Shown: in pieces, positions 8,482 through 16,413 of the stretch
Layout: the number at the start of each line of letters is the position of its first letter
How positions within the stretch are numbered: position 1 is the stretch's first letter
DNA from: Candidatus Dormiibacterota bacterium
GTDB lineage: Bacteria; Chloroflexota; Dormibacteria; Aeolococcales; Aeolococcaceae
DNA: 50,849 nucleotides
Reading direction: 5' to 3'
NCBI GenBank assembly: GCA_036495095.1
Contig: DASXNK010000108.1
Coordinates: 1 to 50,849, forward strand
The notes under the pieces: model-generated
Seen by the model: only the letters and a program-made list of their open reading frames with translations
What the model was told of the DNA's origin: nothing
Databases searched by the model: none
Program-made: the position numbers and the translations under genes

Positions 8482-8501
8482 CCCTGGTCCTCGGACCAGG
8501 G
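8482..8501. promoter_or_regulatory. Perfect inverted repeat in the leader of the small secreted protein
   Basis: CCCTGGTCC (8482-8490) and GGACCAGGG (8493-8501) are separated by only two bases. It lies about 30-45 nt upstream of the minus-strand start at 8455. A 2-nt spacer is too tight for an RNA hairpin loop without losing pairs, so a protein-binding site is at least as likely as an RNA structure. Confidence 0.45.
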
Positions 8502-8517
8502 CCCTCAATCTGCTTCA

Positions 8518-8536
8518 GTACTGAACTGTTCAGTAC
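8518..8536. promoter_or_regulatory. 19-bp perfect palindrome, probable MarR operator
   Basis: GTACTGAACTGTTCAGTAC is a perfect 19-bp palindrome about a central T. It sits in the divergent region between the MarR gene (plus, 8587) and the small secreted protein (minus, 8455). MarR repressors typically bind 16-20 bp palindromes of this kind next to their own gene. Its AT-richness stands out from surrounding DNA. Confidence 0.65.
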
Positions 8537-8586
8537 CGTAGCACAAGGGTAGTTCAGCGGTCAAATACTGGGGTACGATGAGCGCC

Positions 8587-9117
8587 ATGACCTCGACACC
8601 AGCGGAGCTCGACGACGAGGAGGCCCGCACCTGGCGGGCGTACGCCTGCGCGGCGCGGCGGCTGTTCGCACAGATCGACCGCGACATGCAGCGCGACGCC
8701 GGCCTGCCGATCAGCTACTGGGAGCTGCTCCGCCACCTCGCCGAGTCACCGGGGGCGGCGATGCGGATGAGCGATCTCGCCGAGGCCACCCAGTCGGCGC
8801 CCAGCCGGCTCACCCACGCGGTCACCCAGCTGGAGTCCTCCGGCCTGGTGGAGCGCCGGCAGTGCACCACCGACCGGCGCGGCTCCTACGCGGCGCTCAC
8901 CGAGAAGGGGCTGGCGGCGGTGGTGGCGGCGGGCGATGCGGCCACCCAGAGCCTTCGCACCCACTTTCTGGGATCGCTGTCGGCCGCCGACCTGGCGCGG
9001 CTGCGCGGCATCAGCGAGGCGATCCTCGCGCACCTGGATGGTGGCACCGGGTGCCCATCGGGGCAGAGGCTGCGCGCAGCCGGCGGGCAGCCGGCCGAGG
9101 TGGGTCCCGGGGTCTAG
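8587..9117 (+). CDS. MarR-family transcriptional regulator
   Basis: Winged-helix repressor of 176 residues. The dimerising helices flank a wHTH at about 55-115: MRMSDLAEATQSAPSRLTHAVTQLESSGLVERRQC, then the wing TTDRRGSYAALTEKG with the conserved D-R-R/G. The candidate -10 TACGAT (8574-8579) ends 7 nt before ATG 8587; an in-frame ATG at 8578 overlaps this hexamer, so 8587 is preferred and the mRNA may be leaderless. Ligand unknown. The perfect 19-bp palindrome upstream suggests autorepression and control of the divergent secreted protein. Its TAG stop (9115-9117) overlaps the TAG of the opposing small membrane-protein gene. Confidence 0.85.
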   Translation: MTSTPAELDDEEARTWRAYACAARRLFAQIDRDMQRDAGLPISYWELLRHLAESPGAAMRMSDLAEATQSAPSRLTHAVTQLESSGLVERRQCTTDRRGSYAALTEKGLAAVVAAGDAATQSLRTHFLGSLSAADLARLRGISEAILAHLDGGTGCPSGQRLRAAGGQPAEVGPGV

Positions 9118-9266
9118 CTGCGGCCGCCCACGGCGGACGAGGTGAGTACGTGGACCGCGAAGGCCAGCACCGCGACGACCCCGAGGACCACCGCGATGAC
9201 CACGATCACGGATCCGACGGACGAGTCGATGTCGGCCAGAAACGCCTGCCCAGCCTCGAACTGCAT
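9114..9266 (-). CDS. Small single-pass membrane protein (50 aa)
   Basis: MQFEAGQAFLAD is followed by one hydrophobic helix (about residues 19-41, SVIVVIAVVLGVVAVLAFAV) and a short polar tail. The open frame extends upstream to 9332, but ATG 9266 is preceded by AGAGGAGGAA about 10 nt away, the best Shine-Dalgarno nearby. No family recognised. Its stop codon shares two bases with the MarR stop on the other strand, an extreme convergent overlap. Expression is likely but unproven. Confidence 0.5.
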   Translation of the reverse strand: MQFEAGQAFLADIDSSVGSVIVVIAVVLGVVAVLAFAVHVLTSSAVGGRS

Positions 9267-9414
9267 GACCGCCGTTCCTCCTCTGCGACCGGACGTGTCC
9301 CGCCTGGAGCGGGCCCTCCCGGGCAGCCGCATGATACGTCGAACATCGGTGCGCCGGCAGGCGGGGAGGCGGCGCCTGGTGGGCGCCGCCCCCCGTCGAC
9401 GAGACGTGGTGGTG

Positions 9415-9879
9415 TCAGCCGGCCACTACGACGTGGATGACGTAGCTGCCCTGCGCCGGTGAGCAGAGCATCGCCTCGCCACAGGTGGTGCGCGTGGCGG
9501 TGACGTCGGCAGTGCCCCTGTGCATGGCGACGAAGGTGGCGGTGACGGTCCCGCAGCCCTGGCCGGGGACGCACGCGCCCGGCTTTGCGGGCTGGGTCGA
9601 GGTCTTGCCGAGCTGGTGGAGGACCTTGGGATCGGAGCTGCCCCGGACGGTCCAGTAGGTGCTGGCCAGCTTCAGCGTCACCCTGCCGCCGGAGCGGACG
9701 GTGATGGTCTTGCCGTTGTCCGCATCCGCGGCGGTGACGGCCTGGTGGCGGACGGTGGTGTGGTGCACGGTCGCGGCCGACGCGGAGATCGCCGGAGCGC
9801 TCCCGATCGCCAGCACCGCGGCGGCGCCCGCGGCACCGAGCAGGCCGCGGATGCGGCCCGGCATGTGGTTGGTGGTCAT
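9415..9879 (-). CDS. Secreted protein with chagasin/immunoglobulin-like beta domain
   Basis: The 154-residue product has a signal peptide (hydrophobic GLLGAAGAAAVLAIG, cleavage after about ISASAA, residue 36) and a compact beta-rich domain. ATG 9879 is chosen over an upstream in-frame ATG (9933) because GGAGAGGGGAA precedes it and the signal peptide then has normal length. The pattern of a 'GGRVTLKL..TYWTV' strand, a cysteine pair region (GACVPGQGCG) and the closing strands 'ATFVAMHRGTADVTATR...YVIHVVV' resembles bacterial chagasin-type (I42) cysteine-protease inhibitors or similar Ig folds. That similarity is by eye only; four Cys could form two disulfides. Confidence 0.6.
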   Translation of the reverse strand: MTTNHMPGRIRGLLGAAGAAAVLAIGSAPAISASAATVHHTTVRHQAVTAADADNGKTITVRSGGRVTLKLASTYWTVRGSSDPKVLHQLGKTSTQPAKPGACVPGQGCGTVTATFVAMHRGTADVTATRTTCGEAMLCSPAQGSYVIHVVVAG

Positions 9880-9984
9880 TCTTCCCCTCTCCTGGTTGCA
9901 AGCCCGCCGGTCTGGTCGGTGCCTCGCCGGCACCCTGGTCGTCTCTCAACACGCACCGGAGGGCCGGTTCGGATGAGGTGCCGC

Positions 9985-10542
9985 TCAGGTCCGCGGCTCG
10001 GGGCGGGGCAGGCCGAATCCGGCGAGCTCCCACCACTCCGGCCGGTGGGGCTCGGCGGCCGCTGCCGGGAGCGGGGCCGCCGCTCTCCGGCCGGCCGGGC
10101 GGGGCGCCGGGCGCGGGTGCGGCAGCGGGGCGCGATGCCGGGGCGGGCAGAGCGCGGTCCGGGCCGCCGGCGTGCTCAGAGCGGCGATCACGGCGGCGCC
10201 GAGCAGCAGCGGGCAGGCCCCCACCGCCACCCCCCGGGCCAGCGCCGCCGCGCCCGCGAGCGCGCCGAGCGCCTGCGCCGCCAGCGCCACCGGCCGTGCC
10301 CAGGGGAGCGCGCGGCGCAGCCCCAGGCTGGCGGCGAGGAGGCCGGCGAACCCGGCGAGCAGCGAGGTGCAGACCAGGATGGAGCCGGCCACCAGGAGCA
10401 GCGGGGCGCGCAGCCTCCAGCCGATGGCCAGCGACAGGAGGATGGCCAGGCCGGTCCCGGCGATCCCGGCGGCCGCCTGCGCGAGCACCGCGCCGGCGGC
10501 GAGCCGGACGGAGAGGGGGAGGTCACGGCGGGCCCGTGGCAC
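9985..10542 (-). CDS. Multi-pass membrane protein, function unknown
   Basis: Starts at GTG 10542 with GAGG upstream. Four hydrophobic segments (about 12-42, 45-72, 80-100 and 103-122) are followed by a 60-residue Pro/Arg/Ala-rich tail that ends near WWELAGFGLPRPEPRT. No family recognised. The positive-inside pattern (basic N-terminus and loops) suggests a real integral membrane protein, though Ala-rich composition in a GC-rich genome inflates apparent hydrophobicity. Confidence 0.45.
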   Translation of the reverse strand: MPRARRDLPLSVRLAAGAVLAQAAAGIAGTGLAILLSLAIGWRLRAPLLLVAGSILVCTSLLAGFAGLLAASLGLRRALPWARPVALAAQALGALAGAAALARGVAVGACPLLLGAAVIAALSTPAARTALCPPRHRAPLPHPRPAPRPAGRRAAAPLPAAAAEPHRPEWWELAGFGLPRPEPRT

Positions 10543-10652
10543 GATCGCCTCGCTGTGAACGGCTGGACACCGTGGAGCGTATGACGTCGGTACCCACGCC
10601 GTGCCCGACAGTCTCGACAGCCTGCGGGGAGGGTCGTCGCCGGTGGCGTTGG

Positions 10653-10672
10653 TACTATTCTGACTGTCAGAA
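10653..10672 (+). promoter_or_regulatory. -10 element TACTAT overlapped by a 15-bp perfect palindrome
   Basis: TACTAT (10653-10658) is a good -10 hexamer. TTCTGACTGTCAGAA (10658-10672) is a perfect palindrome covering the expected transcription start. A repressor bound here would block the promoter of the metallothionein-like gene (ATG 10701). It resembles SmtB/ArsR- or MarR-type operators in size. Confidence 0.55.
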
Positions 10673-10700
10673 GATAGCCCGTCGATCTAGGAGACGAGCG

Positions 10701-10907
10701 ATGAGCGACGCCATCCTCGACCCCCCTGTCGACCCGACCATCGAGGTGGACGAGGGCCACTCTCCCGTGGAGATGCGCATCTGCCCCGGCTGCGGCAAGC
10801 CCGAGCCGCAGTGGAGGGAGAACCTCGGCGCCGGATACCTCGACGGCGACGGCCACACCTACTGCTGCACCGGCTGCGCCCAGGAGACCGGCTGCACCTG
10901 CACCTGA
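10701..10907 (+). CDS. Small cysteine-rich metallothionein-like protein
   Basis: A 68-residue protein with an acidic N-terminus and 7 Cys: CPGCG near residue 28, then GDGHTYCCTGCAQETGCTCT at the C-terminus. The layout of an N-terminal CxxC, a 'G.xYCC..CA' turn and a closing CxC matches the spacing logic of bacterial metallothioneins (SmtA/BmtA type), which chelate Zn, Cd or Cu. It could instead be a simple zinc-ribbon protein. A strong RBS (AGGAGA, 10689-10694) precedes ATG 10701. The start-site palindrome fits metal-inducible derepression, as is usual for metallothionein genes. Confidence 0.6.
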   Translation: MSDAILDPPVDPTIEVDEGHSPVEMRICPGCGKPEPQWRENLGAGYLDGDGHTYCCTGCAQETGCTCT

Positions 10908-11049
10908 GCCCCGGCGGGAGCCGGGCTCCGTTGCTCACCATCTGAACACGGGACCCTTGCCCGCCGCCGCCGCCCGCGCTAGTACAGAGGCGACCGGGTC
11001 ACGGACGAGCGGGTGCGTCCGGCCGCGCGTCGCTGAGAAGGAGCCCGAG

Positions 11050-11721
11050 ATGGCGACCACCGGTGAGTTCAGGGGGACGGCGGCCGCCGGTCCCGTGGTG
11101 CACGCGACGTTGGAGGTGAGCGAGCCCGTCGAGGTCCGCGTCGGGGCCGGCGGCGATCCCATCGTGCTCGGCCTCGCCTGCTTCGCGGTCGCCGCCACCA
11201 CGCTGGGGATGGTGCTCATCGGGGTGGTGCCGCTCACCGCTCTCGCCATCATCGTCCCGATCATCGCGGGGGCGACCGGGTTCTTCCAGGTGATCGCGAC
11301 CGTCTGGGCGGTGGTCCTCGGCCAGACATTCGTCGCCGTCGTGTTCGGGCTGTTCTCCGGGTTCTGGCTCAGCCTGACGCTGCTCCTGCTCGGCCTCGGC
11401 CACGGCTGGTACGGCATCGCCGCCGCCGACGTCGTTCACTGCGAGGCGCTGTACTTCATCGCCTGGGCGACGATGTTCACCTTCCTGCTCATCCCCAGCC
11501 TGCGGCTCCCCGCGGTGTACCCGGCGATCGTCGCCGACGTGGTGCTGGCGCTGATCGCGGTCACCGCGGCGGTGTGGAACGGCTCGGCGGGGGGCTTCAA
11601 GCTCACCGGGTGGGTGCTGCTCGCCGGCGCCGGCCTGGGCTACTGGGGCTTCCTCCACGTCGCCTCGCTGGCCCTGGGCGGGAAGCCGACCCCGCCGCTC
11701 GGTCCACCGCTGGTCCGGTAG
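11050..11721 (+). CDS. GPR1/FUN34/YaaH-family acetate (short-chain acid) transporter
   Basis: Proton-coupled uptake of acetate/succinate at the inner membrane is the known role of this family (SatP/YaaH). The 223-residue protein has six hydrophobic helices; the first starts with DPIVLGLACFAVAATTLGM, equivalent to the family motif 'NPAPLGL', and helix 3 contains FGLFSGFWLS, equivalent to the conserved 'YGxFW' signature. An open frame reaches upstream to 10957 but ATG 11050, with AAGGAG (11037-11042) 7 nt before, fits the family N-terminus. A 54-codon membrane-protein ORF starts 6 nt after its stop. Confidence 0.82.
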   Translation: MATTGEFRGTAAAGPVVHATLEVSEPVEVRVGAGGDPIVLGLACFAVAATTLGMVLIGVVPLTALAIIVPIIAGATGFFQVIATVWAVVLGQTFVAVVFGLFSGFWLSLTLLLLGLGHGWYGIAAADVVHCEALYFIAWATMFTFLLIPSLRLPAVYPAIVADVVLALIAVTAAVWNGSAGGFKLTGWVLLAGAGLGYWGFLHVASLALGGKPTPPLGPPLVR

Positions 11722-11727
11722 CCCGCG

Positions 11728-11892
11728 ATGTCGGCCCAGACCTTCGACGCCGTGCTCGAGTTCGCCCTGCTCGGGCTGTTCGTGGGGGTGTGCGGCTACG
11801 CCGCCCGCCTGGTGCTCACCACCGTGCGCGGCGACCATCTTCAGCGCCCGGAGTCCCCGGCGCCTCGCGAGGAGGCGCCGGGGCCGGACTAG
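11728..11892 (+). CDS. Small membrane protein (54 aa) downstream of the acetate transporter
   Basis: ATG 11728 opens 6 nt after the transporter stop and runs to TAG 11892. The product MSAQTFDAVLEFALLGL has one hydrophobic helix (about residues 8-31, FALLGLFVGVCGYAARLVL) and a charged Pro/Glu-rich tail. Tight spacing suggests translational coupling and an accessory role for the transporter, which is inference. Its last codons coincide with a 12-bp-stem hairpin that probably ends transcription. No family recognised. Confidence 0.5.
   Translation: MSAQTFDAVLEFALLGLFVGVCGYAARLVLTTVRGDHLQRPESPAPREEAPGPD
11855..11883. terminator. 12-bp GC stem-loop between convergent genes
   Basis: Arms CCCCGGCGCCTC (11855-11866) and GAGGCGCCGGGG (11872-11883) pair perfectly around a GCGAG loop. 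It overlaps the 3' end of the 54-aa ORF and lies just before the convergent phosphoesterase stop (11897). No U-tract; likely bidirectional. Confidence 0.6.
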
Positions 11893-11896
11893 AGGG

Positions 11897-13624
11897 TCAG
11901 TGGCTCCTCTTCTTCGCGACCGGGAGGCCGGTCGTGGGGTCGAGGATCAGGGTGCTGCTGCTCGGCTTGTGGAAGTCCATCATCTGGCTCAGCGATCCGG
12001 CGAAGGCGTCGGCGGAGCCGTCACCGATGCGGGCCAGGCCCCAGTTGTCCTCGATGAACCGGACCACCGAGCTCTGGTCGGTGGCGGCGTGGTCGACGAA
12101 GTTCTGCTTGGAGAACGGCGAGATCACCAGCAGCGGCAGCCGCTGGGCGTAGCCGCACCGGGCATTCTCGACCTGGCCGCCGAACCCGGTCGGGATCTTG
12201 CCGTCGGCGGTGCCGCCGCACATCCCGGGGTTGGTGAGGGTGTCGAGCGTGGTCTGCGACTGGAACAGGACGGGCGGGATGACGTGGTCGTACCAGCCGT
12301 CGGAGTCGTCGTAGGCGATCACCACCGCGGTCGACTTCCAGGTGGGAAGCTTCTGCAGCTGGTTGATGGTGTTGACCACGAAGGTCTGCTCGTCGAGCGG
12401 GTCGGAGTAGCCGGGGTGACCGTCCTGGTAGGCGGGGGCCTTGAGGTAGGACACGCTCGGCAGGTTGCCGGCGTTCGCCGCGGCGAAGAAGTCGGCGGTG
12501 TCGTACTGGTGGTTGGCCTGGTCCTGGTGGCCGACCGCCGCCACCGAGGCCGGGGGCAGGTGCTGCGGGTTCGCGGTCGACTGGTAGTACTGGAACGGCT
12601 CGTGGTGCGGGATGTAGTCCCTCACCGTGGCGCCGCCGATGTTGGTGTGGGTGCCGTTGCACAGCACCGAGGGGGTGAGGTTGTCGCTGGCCGGGTTGCC
12701 GGGGACGTAGCCGGGGCTGGCGAAGCCGCCGGTGAAGAAGCCCCAGGTGAGCCCCTGCACGCCGAGCTCGTCACCGACGGTCCTGCCGCCGTGCTGCTCG
12801 GTGATCGCGTTGTTGCTGCAGACGTCGAAGTAGGGGTCGGAGTCGCCGTAGGTCGTCCCGGCGTTCGCCACCACGGGAGCGACCGAGCCCGGGGTTGCCG
12901 GGGTCGAGCCCGCCGTCCCCACCGGCGGGGGGCAGTCCGCCGGCGCGTGGTACACCGCGAAGGCCGCCGCCGGCCGTGCGCAGTTCACGCCGAAGGTCTG
13001 GCCGCTGACGACGTTCATCGCGCCGGGGGTGGACGGGCCGAAGCCGGTGGCGAAGGAGCTGTCGCTCATCGCGAAGCGCTGGGCGTAGTTCCACATCCCG
13101 GTCACGGTGTTGCCGTCGTAATAGTCCATGACCGCGTAGTTGCCCGGGGTCGGCGCCCCGCCGAGGCACTCGCCGAGGGTCTTGCCGGTGCCGTTGGGCC
13201 GGCCGGTGAACTGGACGTACCTGTCGGCGGCGCCGTGGTCCATCGCCGACTGCTCGTCGGTGTAGCCGTGGCCCATGTCGCAGGTGAGCGCCTGGGAGCG
13301 GTCGAGCCGCTGGGGGTTGCCGAGGTTCGGGTTGGCGGTCAGCAGCGCGCCGCTCAGCCCGTCCACCGTCGGGGTGCCCCGCTTCGCGGTGAACGCGGGC
13401 TGGCCCACGGGGTTGAGCGCCTTCGGGTAGGTGCCGAAGTAGTGATCGAAGGAGACGTTCTCCTGGAAGATCACGACCAGGTGCTTGATCGGCGTGGTCG
13501 TGCCCACCGCCGCCGCCGGGTCCCCCGGCTTCTTCGCCGCGGTCGCGGTCACGCCCGCGGACACGCCCGCGAGCCCGACCACGGCGGCCATCCCCACGAC
13601 GAGAGTCGATCGTCGTCTCTGCAT
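11897..13624 (-). CDS. Secreted phosphoesterase (phospholipase C / acid phosphatase AcpA-like)
   Basis: Exported metal-dependent phosphoesterase of the alkaline-phosphatase superfamily (PF04185), likely cleaving phospholipids or phosphomonoesters outside the cell to release phosphate. The 575-residue protein has a signal peptide (1-30), then the family signature HLVVIFQENVSFDHYFG (about 48-64) where the metal-binding E-N lie; further conserved stretches are YNAITEQH-like NNAITEQHGG, PSVSYLKAP (about 390), YDDSDGWYDHVIPP with the metal Asp/His residues (about 440) and RLPLLVISPFSK (about 500). The RBS GGGAAGGGAGA precedes ATG 13624. Exact substrate unknown. The gene is monocistronic, convergent with the transporter unit. 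Confidence 0.85.
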   Translation of the reverse strand: MQRRRSTLVVGMAAVVGLAGVSAGVTATAAKKPGDPAAAVGTTTPIKHLVVIFQENVSFDHYFGTYPKALNPVGQPAFTAKRGTPTVDGLSGALLTANPNLGNPQRLDRSQALTCDMGHGYTDEQSAMDHGAADRYVQFTGRPNGTGKTLGECLGGAPTPGNYAVMDYYDGNTVTGMWNYAQRFAMSDSSFATGFGPSTPGAMNVVSGQTFGVNCARPAAAFAVYHAPADCPPPVGTAGSTPATPGSVAPVVANAGTTYGDSDPYFDVCSNNAITEQHGGRTVGDELGVQGLTWGFFTGGFASPGYVPGNPASDNLTPSVLCNGTHTNIGGATVRDYIPHHEPFQYYQSTANPQHLPPASVAAVGHQDQANHQYDTADFFAAANAGNLPSVSYLKAPAYQDGHPGYSDPLDEQTFVVNTINQLQKLPTWKSTAVVIAYDDSDGWYDHVIPPVLFQSQTTLDTLTNPGMCGGTADGKIPTGFGGQVENARCGYAQRLPLLVISPFSKQNFVDHAATDQSSVVRFIEDNWGLARIGDGSADAFAGSLSQMMDFHKPSSSTLILDPTTGLPVAKKRSH

Positions 13625-13751
13625 GTCTCTCCCTTCCCTGTTGCCGTGCGCAGGCCATCTGCCTGCCCGAGTGACAACGGGGATGACTGTCGAAGTCCTG
13701 CAGAGATGAGCAGTGGGGGAAGCCGTGGTGAAGAACCGCCCTCCGAGGTTG

Positions 13752-14999
13752 TTAAGGACCGGTCACCCTGGTACGGGATCCCGTCGCCCACTCGCCGAGC
13801 ACCCGCGCATAGAGCGCCTCGGTCCGCGCGGCGATCACCCGCCAGTCGAAGTGCTCGACCACCCGGCGCCGTCCGGCCCGGCCCATCCTGCGGGCGCTCT
13901 CCGGGTCGGCGACCAGCTCGTCGACGCGCGCCGCCAGCCCGCTCGCGAAGCGCTGCGCGGCGGCGGGATCCGGCGCGGCGCCGCTGACCGCCTCCACCTC
14001 GCAGGGCACGAGGTACCCGGTCTCGCCGTCGACCACGATCTCGGGGATGCCGCCGACCGCGCTGGCCACCACCGCGGTCTCGCAGGCCATCGCCTCCAGG
14101 TTGACCAGGCCGAAGGGCTCGTAGACCGACGGGCAGACGAGCACGCGAGCGTGGGTCAGGAACTGGATCACCTCGGGCCGGGGCAGCATCGTCTCGGTCT
14201 CGATCCACACCACCCCGCCGCGCCGCCGCTGCGCCCGCTCGTAGAGGCCGCGCGCCTCGGCGGCGATCTCCGGCGTGTCCGGCGCCCCGGCGAGCAGCAC
14301 CAGCTGGGCCGCCGGGTCGATCAGCGGCGCCGCCTCGAGGAGGTGGACGATGCCCTTCTGGCGGGTGATGCGTCCGAGGAAGAGCACGAAGGGCCGCTCC
14401 GGATCGACGCCGTGGCGGAGCAGCGCGTCGGTGTCCGGCACCGGCCGGTACTCCTCGGGGTCGATGCCGTTGTGGATCACCTCCACCCGCGCCGGGTCGA
14501 TCGCCGGGTAGCAGGAGAGCACGTCGCTGCGCATCTGCCGGGAGACGGCGATCACCGCGGCGGCGCCCTCGAGCCCGGTGCGCTCGCAGAAGCGGGAGAG
14601 GGCGTAGCCGCCGCCGAGCTGCTCCGCCTTCCACGGGCGCAGCGGCTCGAGGCTGTGGGTGGTGGCGACGTGGGGCACCTCCCAGAGCAGCCCGGCGAGG
14701 TGGCCGCCCAGATTCGCGTACCAGGTGTGCGAGTGGACCAGGTCGGCGCCCTCGACCCCCCTGGCCATCGCCAGGTCCACCGACATCGTCTGCAGCGCCG
14801 CGGCGCTCGGAGCGCTCCCCGCCAGCCGCTCCCAGGGCTGGTAGGTGGCCGCCACCAGCGGCGACTCGCGCGGCGCCCCGAAGCAGTGCACCTCGAGGTC
14901 GACCCGCCGGGCCAGCTCCCGGGAGAGGTACTCGACGTGCACGCCGGCGCCGCCGTAGACCTCCGGCGGGTACTCGCGGGTGAGCAGCGCCACCCTCAT
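13752..14999 (-). CDS. glgA: Glycogen synthase, actinobacterial GT4 type (GlgA/GlgM)
   Basis: Retaining GT-B glycosyltransferase of family 4. The 415-residue protein has the donor/acceptor loop REYPPEVYGGAG (8-19), HSHTWYANLGGHLAG, the hinge FLGRITRQKGIVHLLEA and the nucleotide-sugar E-x7-E motif EPFGLVNLEA. In actinobacteria this subfamily either extends glucan from ADP-glucose or joins ADP-glucose and glucose-1-phosphate to maltose-1-phosphate (GlgM); sequence alone does not decide. It lies 13 nt downstream of glgC, which makes the ADP-glucose, so the pair is one operon for alpha-glucan synthesis. Confidence 0.87.
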   Translation of the reverse strand: MRVALLTREYPPEVYGGAGVHVEYLSRELARRVDLEVHCFGAPRESPLVAATYQPWERLAGSAPSAAALQTMSVDLAMARGVEGADLVHSHTWYANLGGHLAGLLWEVPHVATTHSLEPLRPWKAEQLGGGYALSRFCERTGLEGAAAVIAVSRQMRSDVLSCYPAIDPARVEVIHNGIDPEEYRPVPDTDALLRHGVDPERPFVLFLGRITRQKGIVHLLEAAPLIDPAAQLVLLAGAPDTPEIAAEARGLYERAQRRRGGVVWIETETMLPRPEVIQFLTHARVLVCPSVYEPFGLVNLEAMACETAVVASAVGGIPEIVVDGETGYLVPCEVEAVSGAAPDPAAAQRFASGLAARVDELVADPESARRMGRAGRRRVVEHFDWRVIAARTEALYARVLGEWATGSRTRVTGP

Positions 15000-15012
15000 C
15001 CTCTCAGGGGGC

Positions 15013-16257
15013 TCATGTCGGCTCCTCGATCACCTGGCGCTTGCCGATCACCACCACGCCGCCGTCCGACACCGTGAAGCGGGCGCGGTCGCGCTCGGGG
15101 TCGACGCCGATGCGGGCCCCGGGCGGGATCACCACCTGCTTGTCGACGATGGCGCGACGCACCACCGCGTCCCGGCCCACCTCGACCGAGTCGAGGAGCA
15201 CGCAGTCCTCCACCAGGGCTCGCGAGTGCACCTGGACCTCGGGCGACAGCACCGAGCGCCGCACCGTGGCGCCGGAGACGATCACCCCCGGGCTCACCAT
15301 GCTGTCGACGGCGACGCCGCGGCGGTCCTCGTAGTCGAAGACGAACTTGGAGGGGGGCAGCGGGATGTATGCGGAGTAGATCGGCCAGGCGCGGTTGTAC
15401 AGGTTGAAGATCGGGTGCACGGACACCAGGTCCATGTGGGCGTCGAAGTAGGCGTCGAGGGTCCCGACGTCGCGCCAGTAGCCACGGTCGCGCTCGGTCT
15501 CCCCGGGCACATCGTTGGTGGTGAAGTCGTAGACCGACGCCTGGTGCCGGTCGACGAAGCGGGGGATGATGTCGCCGCCGATGTCGTGGCGGCTGCTCCC
15601 GCTCCGGGCGTCCTGGGCGAGCACCTCCATCAGCGGCTGCACGGTGAAGACGTAGTTGCCCATCGACGCGTAGACCATGTCCGGCGCGTCGGGCAGCCCC
15701 ACCGCGTCGGTGGGCTTCTCGCGGAACGCGTGGATGCGGCCCTGCTCCGCCTCGATGACCCCGAACTGGTCCGCCTGGTCGAGGGGGGCGCGGATCGCCG
15801 CCACCGTCGCCTCGCACCCTGACGCGATGTGATGCGCGATCAGCTGGCGCGGGTCCATCCGGTAGATGTGGTCGGCTCCGACCACGATCAGGTGGGTGGG
15901 GCCCTCGTCCTGCAGGAGGTTGAAGTTCTGGTAGATGGCGTCGGCCGAGCCCGCGAACCAGTGGCGGCCGCGACGCATCTGGGCGGGGACGGGAGCGACG
16001 TAGTTGCCGAGCAGGGGCGACAGCCGCCAGGTCTGGGTGATGTGGCGGTCGAGGCTGTGGCTCTTGTACTGGGTCAGCACCGCGATCCGCAGGTGGCCGC
16101 CGTTGACGAGGTTGGACAGGGCGAAGTCGACGAGCCGGTACACGCCGCCGAAGGGCACCGCGGGCTTGGCCCGGTCGGTGGTCAGCGGGGACAGGCGCTT
16201 GCCCTCGCCGCCGGCGAGGACCATCGCGAAGACAGAGGGCTGGGGGTGCTGGGCCAT
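15013..16257 (-). CDS. glgC: Glucose-1-phosphate adenylyltransferase
   Basis: Makes ADP-glucose from glucose-1-phosphate and ATP, the committed step of glycogen synthesis. The 414-residue protein has the nucleotidyltransferase motif GGEGKRL (16-22) with [14 protein letters not shown], the substrate region [30 protein letters not shown], and a C-terminal left-handed beta-helix domain (about 300-410). The frame is open to 16398, but ATG 16257 gives the usual N-terminus ahead of FAMVLAGG; its upstream SD (CCAGGA) is weak. It is divergent from the sugar ABC operon, so uptake and storage share a control region. Confidence 0.92.
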   Translation of the reverse strand: MAQHPQPSVFAMVLAGGEGKRLSPLTTDRAKPAVPFGGVYRLVDFALSNLVNGGHLRIAVLTQYKSHSLDRHITQTWRLSPLLGNYVAPVPAQMRRGRHWFAGSADAIYQNFNLLQDEGPTHLIVVGADHIYRMDPRQLIAHHIASGCEATVAAIRAPLDQADQFGVIEAEQGRIHAFREKPTDAVGLPDAPDMVYASMGNYVFTVQPLMEVLAQDARSGSSRHDIGGDIIPRFVDRHQASVYDFTTNDVPGETERDRGYWRDVGTLDAYFDAHMDLVSVHPIFNLYNRAWPIYSAYIPLPPSKFVFDYEDRRGVAVDSMVSPGVIVSGATVRRSVLSPEVQVHSRALVEDCVLLDSVEVGRDAVVRRAIVDKQVVIPPGARIGVDPERDRARFTVSDGGVVVIGKRQVIEEPT

Positions 16258-16321
16258 TGGGCGATCCTGGCCCCATCGTGCACCACCGTGGCCGCCGCGC
16301 GCGCGTCTCCGATACCGGACA

Positions 16322-16350
16322 TTGACACAGAAGTGGCGCCTGCGCAGTAT
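16322..16350 (+). promoter_or_regulatory. Sigma-70 promoter for the sugar ABC operon
   Basis: TTGACA (16322-16327), a perfect -35, is followed by a 17-bp spacer and CAGTAT (16345-16350) as -10. Expected transcription start is near 16357, about 55 nt before the GTG at 16414. Confidence 0.65.
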
Positions 16351-16413
16351 CACACGCACCGTGGGGCGCGGCGGGGCCCACCACTCGGTCGAGATCACAT
16401 GGGGGAGGTGGTG

